Below, piece by piece: positions 42,077 to 51,159 of a stretch of DNA of 64,000 bases. The stretch spans positions 62,001 to 126,000 of the forward strand of contig NZ_JAYGII010000004.1 of assembly GCF_034931365.1 (NCBI RefSeq), given 5' to 3'. How positions within the stretch are numbered: the first letter of the stretch is position 1; every line of letters starts with the position of its first letter. The notes under the pieces are model-generated. The model made no database searches. It had not been told where the DNA came from and saw nothing but the letters and a program-made list of their open reading frames with translations. The stretch is from Natronospira elongata (GTDB lineage: Bacteria > Pseudomonadota > Gammaproteobacteria > Natronospirales > Natronospiraceae). The position numbers and the translations under genes are program-made.

Positions 42077-42721
42077 GTGAAACAGAAGCATTTCATTGAC
42101 AGCCACAAGGGCATAACCGGACTGGCGGTGCTGGCAATGATGGCCTGGCATGGCGCCTGGGATCAGGCAGCGGCCTGGCTCTATCTCGCCCTGCACGGCA
42201 GCTACGGCCTGTTCTGGATATTGAAGAGCCGCCTGTTTGGCGATCGCAGCTGGGAGGCGCCCTGTGGACTGGGCTACGGCCTGGTGATTTGGGCGGGCCT
42301 GAGTCTCTACTGGATCGCTCCCTGGCTGCTCATGAGTCGGGCGATCGAGCCGGCTGCGTGGCTACTGGCGCTTTGCGTCGGCCTCTACGCCCTGGGGGTC
42401 TTCCTGCACTTCAGCGCCGACATGCAAAAGCATTTGCACATGAAATATCGGCCGGGGAAGCTACTCAATGATGGGCTATGGGCGCGCAGCCGCAACCCAA
42501 ACTACCTGGGGGAACTGCTGATTTACGGGAGTTTCGTCACCCTGCCACTGCACTGGGCCCCGCCGCTGATATTGCTGCTGTTCTTCAGCGTCGTCTGGCT
42601 GCCCAATATGCGGCGCAAGGATCGCTCTCTGGCGCGCTACCCCGAGTTCGCCGAGTGGAAGGCCCGGAGCGGACTGCTCTTTCCCCGCCTACTCCCCCGG
42701 CGGGGCCGCATTCGAGGGTGA
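42077..42721 (+). CDS. DUF1295 / isoprenylcysteine-methyltransferase-like membrane protein
   Basis: The 214-residue protein has about five hydrophobic segments and the C-terminal signature GLWARSRNPNYLGELLIYGSF followed by RRKDRSLARYPEFAEWKARSG. This pattern is shared by DUF1295 (steroid 5-alpha-reductase-like) proteins and phospholipid/isoprenylcysteine methyltransferases. The substrate is unknown. It begins 14 bases after the FAD-linked oxidase and probably shares its transcript. Its TGA ends exactly where the convergent sspB stop begins. Confidence 0.8.
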   Translation: MKQKHFIDSHKGITGLAVLAMMAWHGAWDQAAAWLYLALHGSYGLFWILKSRLFGDRSWEAPCGLGYGLVIWAGLSLYWIAPWLLMSRAIEPAAWLLALCVGLYALGVFLHFSADMQKHLHMKYRPGKLLNDGLWARSRNPNYLGELLIYGSFVTLPLHWAPPLILLLFFSVVWLPNMRRKDRSLARYPEFAEWKARSGLLFPRLLPRRGRIRG

Positions 42722-43138
42722 CTACTTGATGACCCGAAGATTGGGCCGGCGGGCCTTGTCCGCCTCTTTGCTGGGTTTCTTGCCGGGCTTGTCGTTCCCG
42801 TCATCCCCATCAGGGGGGGTGGGCCCGTCGTCTTCCTCATTGAAGAGCATGCCCTGACCCGATTCCCGGGAGTAAATGGCAAGGACCGCCGAGGGAGGCA
42901 AGGCGATGGCCATGGGCTGACCACCAAAGCGGGCATTGAAGCTGATCTCCTGATTATCCAGGAGCAGGTTCTGCACCGCGCTGGGGCTGATATTCAGGAT
43001 AATCTTGCCGTTCTGAACATAGTCCACCGGGACCATGACACCATCATGCTCGGCATCAACGAGCAGATGGGGTGTCTCGCCACTATCCACCATCCACTGG
43101 TGCATGGCACGAATCAGATAGGGTCGCCTCGGGACCAT
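42722..43138 (-). CDS. sspB: ClpXP adaptor SspB (stringent starvation protein B)
   Basis: The 138-residue protein has a folded N-terminal domain (RPYLIRAMHQWMVDSGETPHLLVDA ... GKIILNISPSAVQNL ... ISFNARFGGQPMAIALPPSAVLAIYSRESGQGM). A flexible acidic/lysine linker and the C-terminal ClpX-docking peptide RRPNLRVIK follow. It delivers ssrA-tagged proteins to ClpXP. ATG 43138 was chosen over a TTG one codon earlier. It is downstream of sspA, as usual. Confidence 0.95.
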   Translation of the reverse strand: MVPRRPYLIRAMHQWMVDSGETPHLLVDAEHDGVMVPVDYVQNGKIILNISPSAVQNLLLDNQEISFNARFGGQPMAIALPPSAVLAIYSRESGQGMLFNEEDDGPTPPDGDDGNDKPGKKPSKEADKARRPNLRVIK

Positions 43139-43193
43139 CAAACCCCCAGTGTCGAAATCATGAACTTACAATGAAGCGGAACTCGGAGGGCTG

Positions 43194-43814
43194 TCAAACG
43201 CCGTCACGTTCCCGCGGGGTCAGACTATCGCGGAAGGAACCTCGGGAAAACAGCCTGTCGGTATAATTGCGCAGATTCCGGGCCCGAGGCGGCAGCTTGA
43301 TGCCGTAACGCTCCAGGCGCCAGAGCACGGGGGCGACGGTGCAATCGGCCAGACTGAACTCATCTTCGACCAGCGCCGCACGGGAAAAAATGGGGTCGGC
43401 CGCAATCACGTTCTCTTCCAGGGCCTTGCGGGCCTTTTCCACCTTCTTTGGCGTGCCCGTTTCGATCTCTTCCGCCAGGCGGTACCAGTCCTGTTCCGTC
43501 TGGTAAACGAAGAGACGAACCCGCGCCCGCCCCACCGGATCAACCGGCATCAAGGGCGGGTGCGGAAAGCGCTCATCCAGGTATTCCATGATCACGGCGG
43601 GACCATGCAGCACCAGCTCACGATCCACCAGAGTGGGCACTGACTGGTATGGGTTGAGGTCGATCAGGTCCTCCGGAACTCGACCTTCCTCAACGTCCAC
43701 CGTGTCATGGCTAATCCCTTTTTCCGCCAGCACAAAACGTACCCGATGACTCTCGATGGAATCGGGATGGGAAAACAGGGTCATTACTGACCGACGATTC
43801 GCGACCACCGCCAT
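43194..43814 (-). CDS. sspA: Stringent starvation protein A
   Basis: The 206-residue GST-fold protein has an N-terminus MAVVANRRSVMTLFS very close to that of Escherichia coli SspA. LNPYQSVPTLVDRELVLHGPAVIMEYLDERFPHPPLMP is the conserved thioredoxin-fold part. SspA binds RNA polymerase and alters promoter choice in stationary phase and stress. It lies after the cytochrome bc1 genes, a conserved gammaproteobacterial arrangement. Confidence 0.96.
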   Translation of the reverse strand: MAVVANRRSVMTLFSHPDSIESHRVRFVLAEKGISHDTVDVEEGRVPEDLIDLNPYQSVPTLVDRELVLHGPAVIMEYLDERFPHPPLMPVDPVGRARVRLFVYQTEQDWYRLAEEIETGTPKKVEKARKALEENVIAADPIFSRAALVEDEFSLADCTVAPVLWRLERYGIKLPPRARNLRNYTDRLFSRGSFRDSLTPRERDGV

Positions 43815-43851
43815 TTGACGTTCTCCCTCGCTAGGCTGACGGATACCGGCA

Positions 43852-44598
43852 TTACTTCACGTCGCGCCAGTAATCCTTGTAGAGCAGATAGGACAGGAAG
43901 GTGAAGACGCCAATAAAGGCCAACACCCAGAAACCGATGCGCTTGCGATCAGTCTGGATAGGCTCACCAACATAGTCCAGGAAATTGACGATGTCCCGCA
44001 CGGTTCGATCGTATTCCTCATGGCTCATGCGGCCTTCCCGCACCGTCTCGAATCCGACGAAACTGCCCTCCTCGTCATAATGAGCCTTCTGCAGTCCCTG
44101 AAGGGACCACAGGACATGCGGCATGGCTGCATTGTCCAGCATCCGGTTATTGGTTCCGGCAACCGTCCTGTCATCAATATAAAAACTGTGCAGGAAGTTG
44201 TAGATCCAGTCCGGGCCACGACTCCGGGACACCAGGGTCAGATCCGGAGCCGCCATGCCAAACCAGTCTTCGGCGTCCTCTGGTGGCATGGCGATCTTGA
44301 CCATGTCCGCCAACTCATCGCCGGTAAAGGCCAGATTCTCGAGAGCAAGATCTTCAGGCAGCTCCAGGTCATCGGCAATCCGCTGGTAGCGCTTGTACTC
44401 CAGGGAATGGCAGCCGAGGCAATAATTCATGTAGTACCTGGCTCCCCTCTGCAGGGAAGCCAGGTTGGTCACGTCATTATTCGCCGCGGAGGGGCGCCAT
44501 TCCCGCACGGCATCCTCGTCCGCGATCACGGCACCGGATCCGGCCGCGATGACCAGCACCAGCGCACTCAGTGACAGTTTCCTGATTGTTCTCATCAT
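43852..44598 (-). CDS. petC: Ubiquinol-cytochrome c reductase, cytochrome c1 subunit
   Basis: The 248-residue protein has a signal peptide (cleavage near residue 26). The c-type haem motif is C60-L-G-C63-H64, the likely axial methionine is M159 in DNAAMPHV, and a C-terminal membrane anchor is formed by FWVLAFIGVFTFLSYLLY. It carries electrons from the Rieske centre to soluble cytochrome c in complex III. It overlaps the cytochrome b gene by 4 bases. Confidence 0.97.
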   Translation of the reverse strand: MMRTIRKLSLSALVLVIAAGSGAVIADEDAVREWRPSAANNDVTNLASLQRGARYYMNYCLGCHSLEYKRYQRIADDLELPEDLALENLAFTGDELADMVKIAMPPEDAEDWFGMAAPDLTLVSRSRGPDWIYNFLHSFYIDDRTVAGTNNRMLDNAAMPHVLWSLQGLQKAHYDEEGSFVGFETVREGRMSHEEYDRTVRDIVNFLDYVGEPIQTDRKRIGFWVLAFIGVFTFLSYLLYKDYWRDVK

Positions 44599-45989
44599 GA
44601 GGTCAACCTCTCCGGCACCGGCTTGGATTCATTCAGTCGGGTATGAGCGGGCAGCAACAGGAAGAAGGCAGTGACCGCAATCATGATCAACAGTGCAATC
44701 CAGCTGATGCCTGCCATATCCCTGACCAGGTCAATTACCGCAATCAGCGCCACCACGATGGCAAAGGCGCCGTAATAGTAGTTACGGCTCCGTGGCTCCG
44801 AGTACACCCACGAAATGATGAAAAACATGAAGTAGAACTCGGTAAAGCGCAGCGCCAGCTCATTGTAGAGCGTAGTCGCCGGCTTCAGCCCCAGATACCC
44901 AAGGACAATGAAGCCAAAGGCAAAGCTCATGAGCAGCGCCTTGTAAAGGAAGCTGCGATAACGAATGGACTTGACCGGATGCCGATCGATCCAGGGCATG
45001 GCAAACAGCACCAGGATGGCCAGACCCATGGCAATCACACCACCCACCTGATCCGGGATCGCCGCCAGAATGGCGTAGAACGGGGTGAAGTACCAGACCG
45101 GCGGCACGTATTCAGGCGTCTGCAGAGGGTCGGCCGGAATGAAGTTGGCCGGCTTGAGGAACAGGTCCAGGAATGTGGGCGCAAAGAAGACAATGGCGAA
45201 GAAAAGCGCCAGGAACACACCCACGCCGACGATATCCTTCACCGTGTAATACGGGTGGAAGGGAATGCCGTCCACGGGCTTGCCGTCAGGACCCTTGTTT
45301 TCCTTGATCTCAATACCGTCCGGGTTGTTGGACCCGGTCTGGCGCAGGGCGACCAGATGGAAGAAGATCAGGCCGATCAGCACCAGGGGCAGCGCCACCA
45401 CATGCAGCGCAAAGAAGCGGTTCAGGGTGACATCGGAAATCAGGTAGTCACCGCGAATCCAGATGGCCAGCGGCTCACCAATGCCCGGCAGAACACTGAA
45501 CAGGGAAATAATCACCTGAGCGCCCCAGTAGGACATCTGCCCCCAGGGCAGCAGATAACCGAAGAAGGCCTCGGCCATCAGCACCACGTAGATCAGCATG
45601 CCGAAGATCCACAGCAGTTCGCGGGGTTTCTTGTAGGAGCCGTACATCAGTCCCCGGAACATATGCAGATAGACCACCAGGAAGAACATGGATGCCCCGG
45701 TGGAGTGCATATATCGAATGAGCCAACCCCATTCCACATCCCGCATGATGTATTCCACGGAGGCGAAGGCATCATCCGCGGAGGGCTTGTAGCTCATGGT
45801 CAGAAAAATACCGGTGACGATCTGAATGACCAGCACCAGCAGGGCCAGTGACCCGAAGAAATACCAAAAGTTAAAGTTCTTCGGCGCGTAGTAGCCGGTA
45901 AGCTGATCTTCGACGAACTGCCGATAAGGCAGGCGATCGTTGATCCAGTCACCGACGGTACCGCCGCCCTGGTTGCTCTTGTTCTGCAT
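44595..45989 (-). CDS. petB: Ubiquinol-cytochrome c reductase, cytochrome b subunit
   Basis: The 464-residue membrane protein has the b-type haem-binding histidine pairs in the second and fourth helices (HSTGASMFFLVVYLHMFRG and FFALHVVALPLVLIGLIFFH). It also has GYLLPWGQMSYWGAQVI and the PEWY-equivalent segment of the quinol-oxidation site, here PPVWYFTPFYAIL. The PVWY form is common in proteobacteria. The C-terminal part has additional membrane helices. It overlaps petA by 1 base and petC by 4. Confidence 0.97.
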   Translation of the reverse strand: MQNKSNQGGGTVGDWINDRLPYRQFVEDQLTGYYAPKNFNFWYFFGSLALLVLVIQIVTGIFLTMSYKPSADDAFASVEYIMRDVEWGWLIRYMHSTGASMFFLVVYLHMFRGLMYGSYKKPRELLWIFGMLIYVVLMAEAFFGYLLPWGQMSYWGAQVIISLFSVLPGIGEPLAIWIRGDYLISDVTLNRFFALHVVALPLVLIGLIFFHLVALRQTGSNNPDGIEIKENKGPDGKPVDGIPFHPYYTVKDIVGVGVFLALFFAIVFFAPTFLDLFLKPANFIPADPLQTPEYVPPVWYFTPFYAILAAIPDQVGGVIAMGLAILVLFAMPWIDRHPVKSIRYRSFLYKALLMSFAFGFIVLGYLGLKPATTLYNELALRFTEFYFMFFIISWVYSEPRSRNYYYGAFAIVVALIAVIDLVRDMAGISWIALLIMIAVTAFFLLLPAHTRLNESKPVPERLTS

Positions 45990-46579
45990 CAGGCGACCTC
46001 TGCGTCTTCACCAACGATAAGGGTGTTGTCATCGACAAAGCGATGGGGCGGGATGTCCATATTGGTCGGTGCCGGCACGCCCCGATAAACACGACCGGCG
46101 AGGTCGAATCGGGAACCGTGGCAGGCACAGAAATAACCACCAGGCCAGTCACTGCCCATGGCCGGGTCGGCCGGATCCGGGTGGAAGGACGGTGAACAGC
46201 CCAGATGGGTACAGACCGCCACCATTACCAGATACTCCGGCTTCAGGGAGCGATACTCGTTCTTGGCGTACTCGGGCTGATCGGAGGAGTCGGAATCCGG
46301 ATCCCGCAGGCGATCACGGATCTCCCCCAGCCTCTCAATGGCATCCTCGCCACGCCGCACCACATGGATGGGGCGTCCACGCCAGCTCAGGGTGATTCGC
46401 TCACCCTCATCCATCTTGCTCACGTCCACTTCCACCGGGGCACCGGCCAGACGGGCTCGGGCACTGGGCCGCAGGGAGGCAAGGAAGGGAGCCGCCATGG
46501 CCGCCACCCCGATCCCCCCGACCACCGAGGTGGCCACGGTGAGGAAATGACGCCTGTTATTGTCAACGCCGTTACTCAT
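45989..46579 (-). CDS. petA: Ubiquinol-cytochrome c reductase, Rieske iron-sulfur subunit
   Basis: The 196-residue protein has an N-terminal NRRHFLTVAT segment with the twin-arginine pattern, followed by a membrane anchor (about 15-36). The [2Fe-2S] cluster ligands are in CTHLGC (123-128) and CACHGS (151-156), so C123, H125, C151 and H154 bind the cluster and C128 and C153 form the disulfide. It takes the first electron from ubiquinol. petA-petB-petC form one operon, probably continuing to sspA-sspB. Confidence 0.97.
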   Translation of the reverse strand: MSNGVDNNRRHFLTVATSVVGGIGVAAMAAPFLASLRPSARARLAGAPVEVDVSKMDEGERITLSWRGRPIHVVRRGEDAIERLGEIRDRLRDPDSDSSDQPEYAKNEYRSLKPEYLVMVAVCTHLGCSPSFHPDPADPAMGSDWPGGYFCACHGSRFDLAGRVYRGVPAPTNMDIPPHRFVDDNTLIVGEDAEVA

Positions 46580-46748
46580 TCTCCGGTTCTCCTGGAGCTC
46601 ATTTCGGACTGCCGGATCGGTCCCGTCTCGGTCGCCGTCTCACGGGAGCGCGGGGAAACGCCCTGACGGCAAGCTGTCGGGCCGGTCCAGCCACCCCATG
46701 CGACCGAGCGGACGCGGGCGGGGCACGCTGAATCGACATAAAGCGGGG

Positions 46749-46754
46749 ATTATA
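46749..46754 (-). promoter_or_regulatory. Candidate -10 element for the petABC operon
   Basis: On the minus strand a perfect TATAAT (46749-46754) lies about 170 bases before the petA ATG; no strong -35 is seen at 17 nt. The 279-bp gap between petA and the divergent protease gene holds no other gene. Confidence 0.4.
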
Positions 46755-46797
46755 CACAGTTCAACTCACGCCTCGCCACCGGCCAGGCACGCCACGC

Positions 46798-46826
46798 TTG
46801 TCACCAGCCCGGCGGGACGCTACCTT
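46798..46826 (+). promoter_or_regulatory. Candidate sigma-70 promoter of the DegS/AlgW-like gene
   Basis: TTGTCA (46798-46803) and TACCTT (46821-46826) are separated by 17 nt. This would start transcription only about 25 nt before the ATG at 46859. It is a moderate pattern match only. Confidence 0.35.
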
Positions 46827-46858
46827 ACTTGCCCCACAGGCCGAGCAAGCGACTTCTC

Positions 46859-47974
46859 ATGGGCGAGACAGCAGGCAGAATCACAGGCTGGTTGGACTTC
46901 CTGGTCCGCTCGGTAGTACTGGGCCTGGCCGCCGCCTTCGTGGTCGTTTTCTTCCGCCCCGAGCTGTTGGAGCGCAACGGCCAGGTGGACAGTTTCGCCG
47001 ATGCGGTGGAGCAATCCGCCCCCTCCGTGGTGAACGTCCACACCGCCCGCCGATTGGACGACATCGACCCCGAGTTCATACCGGATTATTGGCGCCGCTA
47101 CTTCGACGACCGCCCCGGCGAGCATCGGGACCGGGTGGAGAGCAGTCTTGGCTCGGGTGTGATCGTTTCCCCGGACGGCCATATTCTGACCAGCAATCAC
47201 ATTATTGAGGATGCCGAGGAGATCCGCGTTGCCCTGCATGACGGCCGGATTGAGGCCGCCGAGGTGGTGGGCACCGACCCGGAAACCGACTTGGCCCTGC
47301 TGCGGATCGAGGCAGCGGATCTTCCCGTCATCCGCTTTGGTCGCTCCGACCGGCTGCGGGTGGGTGACATCGCTCTCGCCATCGGCAATCCGGTGGGGCT
47401 GGGACAGGCCGTGACCCAGGGCATCATCAGCGCCACCGGTCGCAGTCAGCTGGGTATCACCACCTTCGAAAACTTCATCCAGACCGACGCGGCCATCAAC
47501 TTCGGCAATTCCGGGGGCGCGCTTGTGGACACCCGGGGCCGTCTGGTGGGCATCAACACCGCCATGCTCTCCTCCGAAAACGGGGGCTCGGGGGTGGGTT
47601 TCGCCATTCCGGTCAGCCTGGCCCAGGGAGTGATGAACCAGCTGATCGAGCACGGTCGCGTGATCCGCGGCTACCTTGGCATCGCCCCCCAGAGCCTGAC
47701 CCTGGAGCTGGCCGAATCCTTCGGACTGGACGAGCCGGTGGGCGTGGTTGTCACCAATGTCCAGCGGGGCAGCCCGGCCCACGAGGCCGGCATCATCCCC
47801 GGGGATGTGGTCACCCACATCAACGGCAATGAGGTGACGGACTATTACGACGCCCTCAACAAAGTTGCCAGCCTGCAACCGGGTGACAGCGCCGAGATTC
47901 GGGTGATCCGCGACGAGGAAGTCCGATATTTTTCCGCCGTCATTGCCGAGCGGCAGGTACCGGGGCAGAACTAA
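46859..47974 (+). CDS. Periplasmic serine protease of the DegS/AlgW type
   Basis: The 371-residue protein has an N-terminal membrane anchor (about 13-32), a trypsin-like domain with triad H114 (TSNHII), D144 (ETDLALLRI) and S218 (GNSGGALVD), and a single PDZ domain (about 270-355). One PDZ plus a membrane anchor fits DegS/AlgW, which senses misfolded outer-membrane proteins and cuts the anti-sigma factor RseA/MucA, rather than the two-PDZ DegP. Its position next to the hisDC-murA block matches algW of pseudomonads. ATG 46859 was preferred to a TTG at 46829. Confidence 0.92.
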   Translation: MGETAGRITGWLDFLVRSVVLGLAAAFVVVFFRPELLERNGQVDSFADAVEQSAPSVVNVHTARRLDDIDPEFIPDYWRRYFDDRPGEHRDRVESSLGSGVIVSPDGHILTSNHIIEDAEEIRVALHDGRIEAAEVVGTDPETDLALLRIEAADLPVIRFGRSDRLRVGDIALAIGNPVGLGQAVTQGIISATGRSQLGITTFENFIQTDAAINFGNSGGALVDTRGRLVGINTAMLSSENGGSGVGFAIPVSLAQGVMNQLIEHGRVIRGYLGIAPQSLTLELAESFGLDEPVGVVVTNVQRGSPAHEAGIIPGDVVTHINGNEVTDYYDALNKVASLQPGDSAEIRVIRDEEVRYFSAVIAERQVPGQN

Positions 47975-47994
47975 GGAACCTCTGAGGCCGGATG

Positions 47995-49077
47995 CTAGCG
48001 AATGGCTGCTGCCAGGGCCTCGAATAGGATCTCATTGTCGGCAGGCGAACCCACGGTCAAGCGCAGACAGCCGCTCAATGCCGGGTGAGCGCCGTCGAGA
48101 CATTTCACCAGCACGCCAGCGGCCTTCATGCGAGCATGAACCGTCGGGGCATCGGCTACCCGCAGCAACAGGAAGTTGGCCTCACTGGGCCAGACATGCA
48201 CGCCGTCCAGGCCTTGCAGGCGCTGATACAGCCTGGCCCTTTCCTCTCGCACCAACTCGGCTTGAGAGCGCCACCAATCCCCATTCTCCAGGGCAAACCG
48301 GGCGGCTGCCTGGGTCAGGACGTTGATATTGTAGGGCATCCTCAGCCGTTCCAGGGCATCGATCCAGGCCGGATCGGCGACCAGCCAACCCAGACGCAAA
48401 CCGGCCATGCCGGCCTTGGACAGGGTCCGCATCACCGCCAGATTGGCGGGACGACCGGCGCGGTCGAGACAGTGGATATCGGTGTGGGGGAAATAGGCCT
48501 CATCCACCACCACCAGACCGGGGGCGGCGTCGGCAATCGCCTGGAGCTGATCCGGGGAAAATGCATTGCCGGTGGGGTTGTTGGGGTTGGCAATGAAGAT
48601 CAAGGCAGGGCGAAGCCGCTCCATTTCCGCCAGGGCCCGATCCAGGTCCAGACTGAAATCTTGTTCGTCCAGCGGCAGAGCATGGTAGTCCATGCCCGCG
48701 TTACGGGCAGCGACCTTGTAGATGGCAAAGCCGGGTTCCGGTGTCATCAGGCTCGCCCCGTGCCGGGCCAGCGCCAGGGTCAGCATCTGAATGATTTCGT
48801 CGGAGCCATTGCCCAGCAACAGGCCAAGCCTGTCATCGATGGCGAATTGTTCGCGCAGGGCGGCTTTGAGGGCACTGGCCTGGCTGTCGGGATAGCGATG
48901 CCAGTCCAGCCCGGCGACCCGCGCCTGCCAGTCTGCCTCGAGCCCTGCCGGCAGGCCCGCCGGCGCCTCCATGGCATCGAGCTTGAGCAATCCACGAGCA
49001 TCGGCGACCTGATAGGGACTGCCCGCGAGGATTTCGGGCCGAACCAGGTCCTGCACCCGAACCCCTTGCCCGCTCAC
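47995..49077 (-). CDS. hisC: Histidinol-phosphate aminotransferase HisC
   Basis: The 360-residue class II PLP aminotransferase has LLLGNGSDEIIQMLTLAL, IANPNNPTGNAF, VVDEAYFPH, the PLP lysine in RTLSKAGMAGLRLGW, and a C-terminal CLRLTVGSPADNEIL with the substrate-binding arginine. It makes histidinol phosphate from imidazole acetol phosphate. It begins with GTG, overlapping the hisD stop by 4 bases, and converges with the protease gene 20 bases away. Confidence 0.96.
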   Translation of the reverse strand: MSGQGVRVQDLVRPEILAGSPYQVADARGLLKLDAMEAPAGLPAGLEADWQARVAGLDWHRYPDSQASALKAALREQFAIDDRLGLLLGNGSDEIIQMLTLALARHGASLMTPEPGFAIYKVAARNAGMDYHALPLDEQDFSLDLDRALAEMERLRPALIFIANPNNPTGNAFSPDQLQAIADAAPGLVVVDEAYFPHTDIHCLDRAGRPANLAVMRTLSKAGMAGLRLGWLVADPAWIDALERLRMPYNINVLTQAAARFALENGDWWRSQAELVREERARLYQRLQGLDGVHVWPSEANFLLLRVADAPTVHARMKAAGVLVKCLDGAHPALSGCLRLTVGSPADNEILFEALAAAIR

Positions 49078-50384
49078 CCCTGCTCCCCTCCGCCACGCAG
49101 GGCGGCAGAACGGGCATGAGCAGCCAGACCTTCAATCTCTGCCATCTTTTCGGAGGCCGATACCAACGCCCGACCGCCGTGAGCGGAGCAATGAATCACG
49201 CTGCTGCGCTTTTGAAAGTCCTGCACCCCGAGGGGCGAGGAAAAACGTGCGGTACCCGCGGTGGGCAGAACATGGTTGGGGCCGGCGCAGTAATCGCCAA
49301 AGGCCTCGGGGCTGTGATGCCCCATGAAGATGGCACCCGCATGGCGGATCAAGGGCAACACCGCCTCGGGATCGGCAAAGGCCAACTCCAGGTGCTCCGG
49401 GGCAATACGGTTGATGATGGCGGCACCATCAGCCAGGTCCCGGGACTGAATCAGGCCACCCCGCTCCGCCAGCGAAGCACGGATGATATCGGCTCTCGGC
49501 TGGCCATCAAGATGGGCCTCAATGGCCTTCTCAACCCGATCCAGGTAATCCGGGTCTGAACAAACTAGCAACGACTGGGCCATCTCATCGTGCTCAGCCT
49601 GTGCAAAGAGGTCCATGGCCGCCCACTCCGGATCCAGGCTGCCGTCAGTGAGCACCGCCACCTCCGAAGGGCCGGCAATGCTGTCGATCCCCACTTGACC
49701 GAAGACCTGACGCTTGGCGGAAGCCACATAGGCGTTACCTGGACCCACAATCTTGTCCACCGGCGGCACGGTATCGGTGCCATAAGCCAGGGCCGCGACC
49801 GCCTGGGCGCCGCCAAGGGTGAACACCCGGTCGGCGCCGGCCAGGGCCGCGGCCGCCAGCACCATATCGCTCACCACCCCGCCAGGGGCCGGCACCACCA
49901 TGATGATTTCGCCCACGCCGGCCACCCTGGCCGGGACCACATTCATCAGCACCGAGGAGGGATAGGCCGCACGGCCACCGGGTACGTAGACACCCACCCG
50001 ATCCAGGGGCGTGACTCGCTGGCCCAGACGATTGCCGTAGTCGTCCTCGTAGTGCCAGTCTCCTTCCCGTTGGCGTTCGGCATACTCACGAATGCGCTGA
50101 GCCGAGAACTCCAGAGCCTGGCGCGCCTCCCCGTCCAGGGCCTCCAGGGCCCCGTGCAAGCGGGTGGCGGGAACCTCAAGCTCGGCCACCTCACCGCAGC
50201 GAATCTGATCCAGCTCTCGGGTGTAATCCAATAGCGCTGCATCACCCCTTGCGCGGACCTGGGCGATAATCTCGGCTACCCGCGCATCGATGTCGCGGGA
50301 TTGTTCATCGCCCCGGTCAAGCAAGGCCGACAGTCTCTGCTCGAAATCGGCCTGATCGCTGGCCAGTCGATTGATCAGGCTCAT
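49074..50384 (-). CDS. hisD: Histidinol dehydrogenase HisD
   Basis: The 436-residue zinc enzyme catalyses the last two oxidations of histidine synthesis. Signatures are RVGVYVPGGRAAYPSSVLM, GGAQAVAALAYGTDTVPPVDKIVGPGN, GPSEVAVLTDGS, the zinc-binding AQAEHDEMAQSLLV, and CAGPNHVLPTAGTARFSSPLGV. It overlaps hisG and hisC by 4 bases each. Confidence 0.98.
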   Translation of the reverse strand: MSLINRLASDQADFEQRLSALLDRGDEQSRDIDARVAEIIAQVRARGDAALLDYTRELDQIRCGEVAELEVPATRLHGALEALDGEARQALEFSAQRIREYAERQREGDWHYEDDYGNRLGQRVTPLDRVGVYVPGGRAAYPSSVLMNVVPARVAGVGEIIMVVPAPGGVVSDMVLAAAALAGADRVFTLGGAQAVAALAYGTDTVPPVDKIVGPGNAYVASAKRQVFGQVGIDSIAGPSEVAVLTDGSLDPEWAAMDLFAQAEHDEMAQSLLVCSDPDYLDRVEKAIEAHLDGQPRADIIRASLAERGGLIQSRDLADGAAIINRIAPEHLELAFADPEAVLPLIRHAGAIFMGHHSPEAFGDYCAGPNHVLPTAGTARFSSPLGVQDFQKRSSVIHCSAHGGRALVSASEKMAEIEGLAAHARSAALRGGGEQG

Positions 50385-51037
50385 GCCCCAACCCTCCCCT
50401 TGCGGCCTTCGGCAACTCGGGCGGCAATGGCATCCACGATGCCCCTGATCTGGGAGTGGCGGGTCTTCATGGCGGCCTTGTTGACCACCAGCCGGGCACT
50501 GATATCAGCCACGGTTTCCACGGCTTCCAGGCCATTGGCCCGCAGGGTGTTGCCGGTGTCGACCAAATCCACGATCTCATCGGCCAAGCCCACCAGGGGG
50601 GCAAGCTCCACCGAACCGTAAAGTTTGATCAACTCCACCTGCAGACCAAGACGGGCGTAATGACGGCGGGCCGAAGCAATGAACTTGGTTGCCACGCGCA
50701 GTCGCCGCCGTGGGCGCTCACTGCCCGCGGGGCGAGCGACCATCAATCGGCAATGGGCCAGGTCCAGATCCAGGGGTTCATAGAGCCCCACACCATCGTG
50801 CTCCAGCAGAACATCCTTGCCGACGATGCCCAGGTGGGCAGCCCCGTGTTCCACATAGGTCGGCACATCACTGGTGCGCACCTGGAGGATGCGAATGTCG
50901 TCCCGGGACGTGGACAGGATCAAGCGGCGGCTGGCCTTGGGATCCTCGGCCAGCTCAATGCCCGCTGCCTCCAGAAGAGGCAGTGTGTCTTCCAGCACCC
51001 GCCCCTTGGACACGGCAATGGTGAGTTGATTGCTCAT
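50381..51037 (-). CDS. hisG: ATP phosphoribosyltransferase HisG, short form
   Basis: The 218-residue enzyme starts histidine synthesis from ATP and PRPP. Conserved parts are LTIAVSKGRVLEDTLPLLE, YVEHGAAHLGIVGKDVLLE, RVATKFIASARRHY and LADEIVDLVDTGNTLRANGL. It lacks the C-terminal ACT-like regulatory domain of the ~300-residue form, so it belongs to the short family that needs HisZ as partner. No hisZ is in this window. Confidence 0.96.
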   Translation of the reverse strand: MSNQLTIAVSKGRVLEDTLPLLEAAGIELAEDPKASRRLILSTSRDDIRILQVRTSDVPTYVEHGAAHLGIVGKDVLLEHDGVGLYEPLDLDLAHCRLMVARPAGSERPRRRLRVATKFIASARRHYARLGLQVELIKLYGSVELAPLVGLADEIVDLVDTGNTLRANGLEAVETVADISARLVVNKAAMKTRHSQIRGIVDAIAARVAEGRKGRVGA

Positions 51038-51159
51038 GATCAGTTCTTCTTGCCAGAGCTAATGGTTAATGGATCAGCCTCGGGGGCTGTAAGCGAGGGC
51101 TAGGAGCTTCGAGCGGCGAACAACGAGCCCGCCATCGGCTCTGCAGCGGCTGAATCATG

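Noticed and set aside
46829..46858. TTG start for the DegS/AlgW-like protease
   Set aside because: It would add ten residues without similarity, and the candidate -10 would fall next to it; ATG 46859 gives a normal membrane-anchored N-terminus.
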